23,752 nucleotides of DNA, taken from IMG/VR virus record IMGVR_UViG_3300030333_006780, positions 28,960 to 52,711 of that record. The stretch is one strand, 5' to 3'. Of the stretch, positions 22,133 to 23,752 are shown piece after piece. Numbering within the stretch: the first letter of the stretch is position 1; every line of letters starts with the position of its first letter. Below the pieces are notes generated by a model that made no database searches, was not told the origin of the DNA, and saw only the letters and a list, made by a program, of their open reading frames with translations. Source of the stretch: a virus. A program made the translations under genes and the position numbers.

Positions 22133-23752
22133 ATGCCTACTGAATGGACACAAGAAACTGTAACGGACTCTGGTACTGCTACTAGTACAACGACTCCATC
22201 TACTGCGTGGACAGTAGAAACACTTGATTTAAATGTAGGAGCTAATACTCTTAGCTTGACAGGAAACTTAACATTATCTGGACTTGCTGAAATTGGTAGT
22301 GATACTGATAAATTTTTAATGTCTGATAGTGGGGTATTAAAATACGTAACTGGGAATACTTTAAAATCCTATATAAGCCCAGAATTAAATGATTTAACAG
22401 ATGTTACATATACTAATGGCGATTTAACAATAAATAGTCTAGATACGATTTATTTACCAAATACAAGTCAAACTTATATACAGACAAAAGGAAAATTAGC
22501 TTTTAGAGATTGGGGAGCAGGAGCTGTATTTAATTTTCTAGAAATAGATGAAGATAATCATACTATAAAAATGGATAATGATACAGCTACTCTTACAATG
22601 CAAGTATCATCAAGTGACACTTATATTAAATCTTGGTCAGGTGGTGGAGCTGATTTAATAGTAACTTCTAATGATGATGTTGTTTTAAATTCAAATGCTG
22701 GAGATATATTATTTGAAAAAGGAGGGGTAAGTGCTAGAGCTATACATTCATTTTTTAATTTTGAATATGCAGATGGACTAGCAATATTTAATAAGTTTCA
22801 AATTAACAATCCTACTGACATAGGAGATGATTATTTTAATATAGTTGTAGGAGATAAAGGAGCTACAACTATAAATACAGTTGATAATGCAGGTTCTGAT
22901 GCAGATTTAACATTTGATGTTGGTGGTGATATTATATTAGATTCGGCTCCAGGTAATATTATAGTTAAGCATAATGGAGGAGCTTATACTCCTAGTTCAG
23001 ACTATCAAGTAGCTACAAAAAAATATGTTGATGATAATGTAGGGGGTGGTGGAGATATTACAGGTGTTGATTTAACAGCTGATACAGGAATATTGATAAC
23101 TAGTGAAACCAATACAACTAGTGGCTCTTATTCAGCAACTATAAGTTGTAATTTAGAAGGAACGGAATTATATTCTACAGGAGTAACAGGTACAACAAAG
23201 TTTTTAAGAGTCGATGGAGACAATTCTTGTTCTTGGCAAGTACCCCCTAATGATAATACTAATCAACTAACTACATTTAATATAGGTGTAGATACTAATA
23301 GTAACTCTACTACAATAGCACATGGAGAGACTTTAACTTTTACAGGTGGCACTGGTATATCGACTGAAACAACTGCAGATGGAACTATAACAATTACAAA
23401 CACTTCTCCCAATGTCAATACAATGGGAAGTGGTTTTACAGTATCTGCTACTACTGATAGTAACGCTACCACAATAACTCAAGGAGATGACTTGATGTTT
23501 GCTGCAGGAACAGGAATTGCTTGTGAAACAACTGCAGATGGCACTGTTACTATTACAAATACAGAACCTAATACCGATACAGATGTTACTATTGCAAATT
23601 TAACTAGTAGACTTCCACAAATAACTGAAAGCCTAACTATTGGAGATGCTTCTGATGTTGACATAACTATAGCAGGAGATTTAACCGTAAATGGAGCTGT
23701 AGTTCTAAATTCAACAATTAGTGTTAGCGGAGCAAGTTTTCATCTTGATGGA
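22133..23752 (+). CDS. Tail fibre or virion fibre protein (5' part, continues past window)
   Basis: At least 540 residues, open to the window edge. The ATG at 22133 follows GGAG after 5 bases. The protein is rich in Thr, Gly, Asp, Asn and Ser with no Lys/Arg-rich core, typical of trimeric phage fibres. A segment ATKKYVDDN (about residue 297) is a classic fibre motif. Two near-identical units of 53 residues begin at F382 and F435, each with GTGI..ETTADGT.TITNT. Such repeats build extended beta-helical shafts. It probably contacts the host surface, but the receptor tip is outside the window. Confidence 0.75.
   Translation, partial: MPTEWTQETVTDSGTATSTTTPSTAWTVETLDLNVGANTLSLTGNLTLSGLAEIGSDTDKFLMSDSGVLKYVTGNTLKSYISPELNDLTDVTYTNGDLTINSLDTIYLPNTSQTYIQTKGKLAFRDWGAGAVFNFLEIDEDNHTIKMDNDTATLTMQVSSSDTYIKSWSGGGADLIVTSNDDVVLNSNAGDILFEKGGVSARAIHSFFNFEYADGLAIFNKFQINNPTDIGDDYFNIVVGDKGATTINTVDNAGSDADLTFDVGGDIILDSAPGNIIVKHNGGAYTPSSDYQVATKKYVDDNVGGGGDITGVDLTADTGILITSETNTTSGSYSATISCNLEGTELYSTGVTGTTKFLRVDGDNSCSWQVPPNDNTNQLTTFNIGVDTNSNSTTIAHGETLTFTGGTGISTETTADGTITITNTSPNVNTMGSGFTVSATTDSNATTITQGDDLMFAAGTGIACETTADGTVTITNTEPNTDTDVTIANLTSRLPQITESLTIGDASDVDITIAGDLTVNGAVVLNSTISVSGASFHLDG
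23276..23593 (+). repeat. Two 159-bp repeats in the fibre gene
   Basis: Units at 23276-23434 and 23435-23593 encode aligned 53-residue repeats. They share ETTADGT and TITNT but differ at many third codon positions, so the repeat is old or under selection at the protein level. Confidence 0.7.

Overview
The window looks like part of a tailed double-stranded DNA phage genome, AT-rich overall (the genes look to be roughly one third GC by eye). It carries a packaging and capsid module (small and large terminase, P22-like portal, scaffold, major capsid protein), neck genes and the start of a tail fibre, facing a replication and accessory arm on the other strand. No integrase, repressor or host gene is visible. 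Most genes have good Shine-Dalgarno sites and many overlap by 1 to 4 bases. The host cannot be named from this window: heavy Shine-Dalgarno use argues against Bacteroidota, and the fibre repeat type is one I associate with aquatic phages (inference).

Layout. Positions 1-9064 are transcribed leftward (minus strand) and 9450-23752 rightward, with a divergent control region between. Reading the minus arm from its start near 9064, it holds a 117-aa unknown protein, a 56-aa protein with two CxxC pairs, small unknown proteins of 54, 46 and 95 aa, a tRNA with a CAT anticodon, a 51-aa ORF overlapping a membrane-anchored 117-aa protein, and a four-gene ubiquitin-like cassette. After that come a Sak4-like RecA-family ATPase, a probable ssDNA-binding protein and a primase-helicase that runs off the left edge. 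The plus arm holds two unknown proteins, a lysozyme-like protein, terminase small and large subunits, portal, scaffold, major capsid protein, two beta-rich virion proteins, a 448-aa virion protein, two small basic proteins, an adaptor, a neck protein split over two ORFs, and a fibre running off the right edge.

The most interesting system is the contiguous operon at 3031-6389. It encodes a 67-aa beta-grasp protein ending exactly in Gly-Gly, a 521-aa protein with an E2-like Cys-Leu-Asp segment, a JAB/JAMM metalloprotease with a complete E/HSH/S/D motif, and a ThiF/E1-type activating enzyme. That is a full set of Ubl, E2-like, deconjugase and E1 parts carried by a phage. It resembles in composition the Bil and PRTRC systems of bacteria, but I assign it to neither; the E2 call is the weakest part.

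A second unusual property is that the gaps between small genes at about 6850-8710 contain long stem-closed, foldable segments, including a 311-bp gene-free stretch just before the tRNA. The divergent region at 9065-9449 combines a GC-rich island (about 57% over 9101-9200) with a very AT-rich stretch holding tandem repeats and three TATAGCT boxes spaced 10 and 11 bp apart before the first right-arm gene. It is a candidate origin or main control region.
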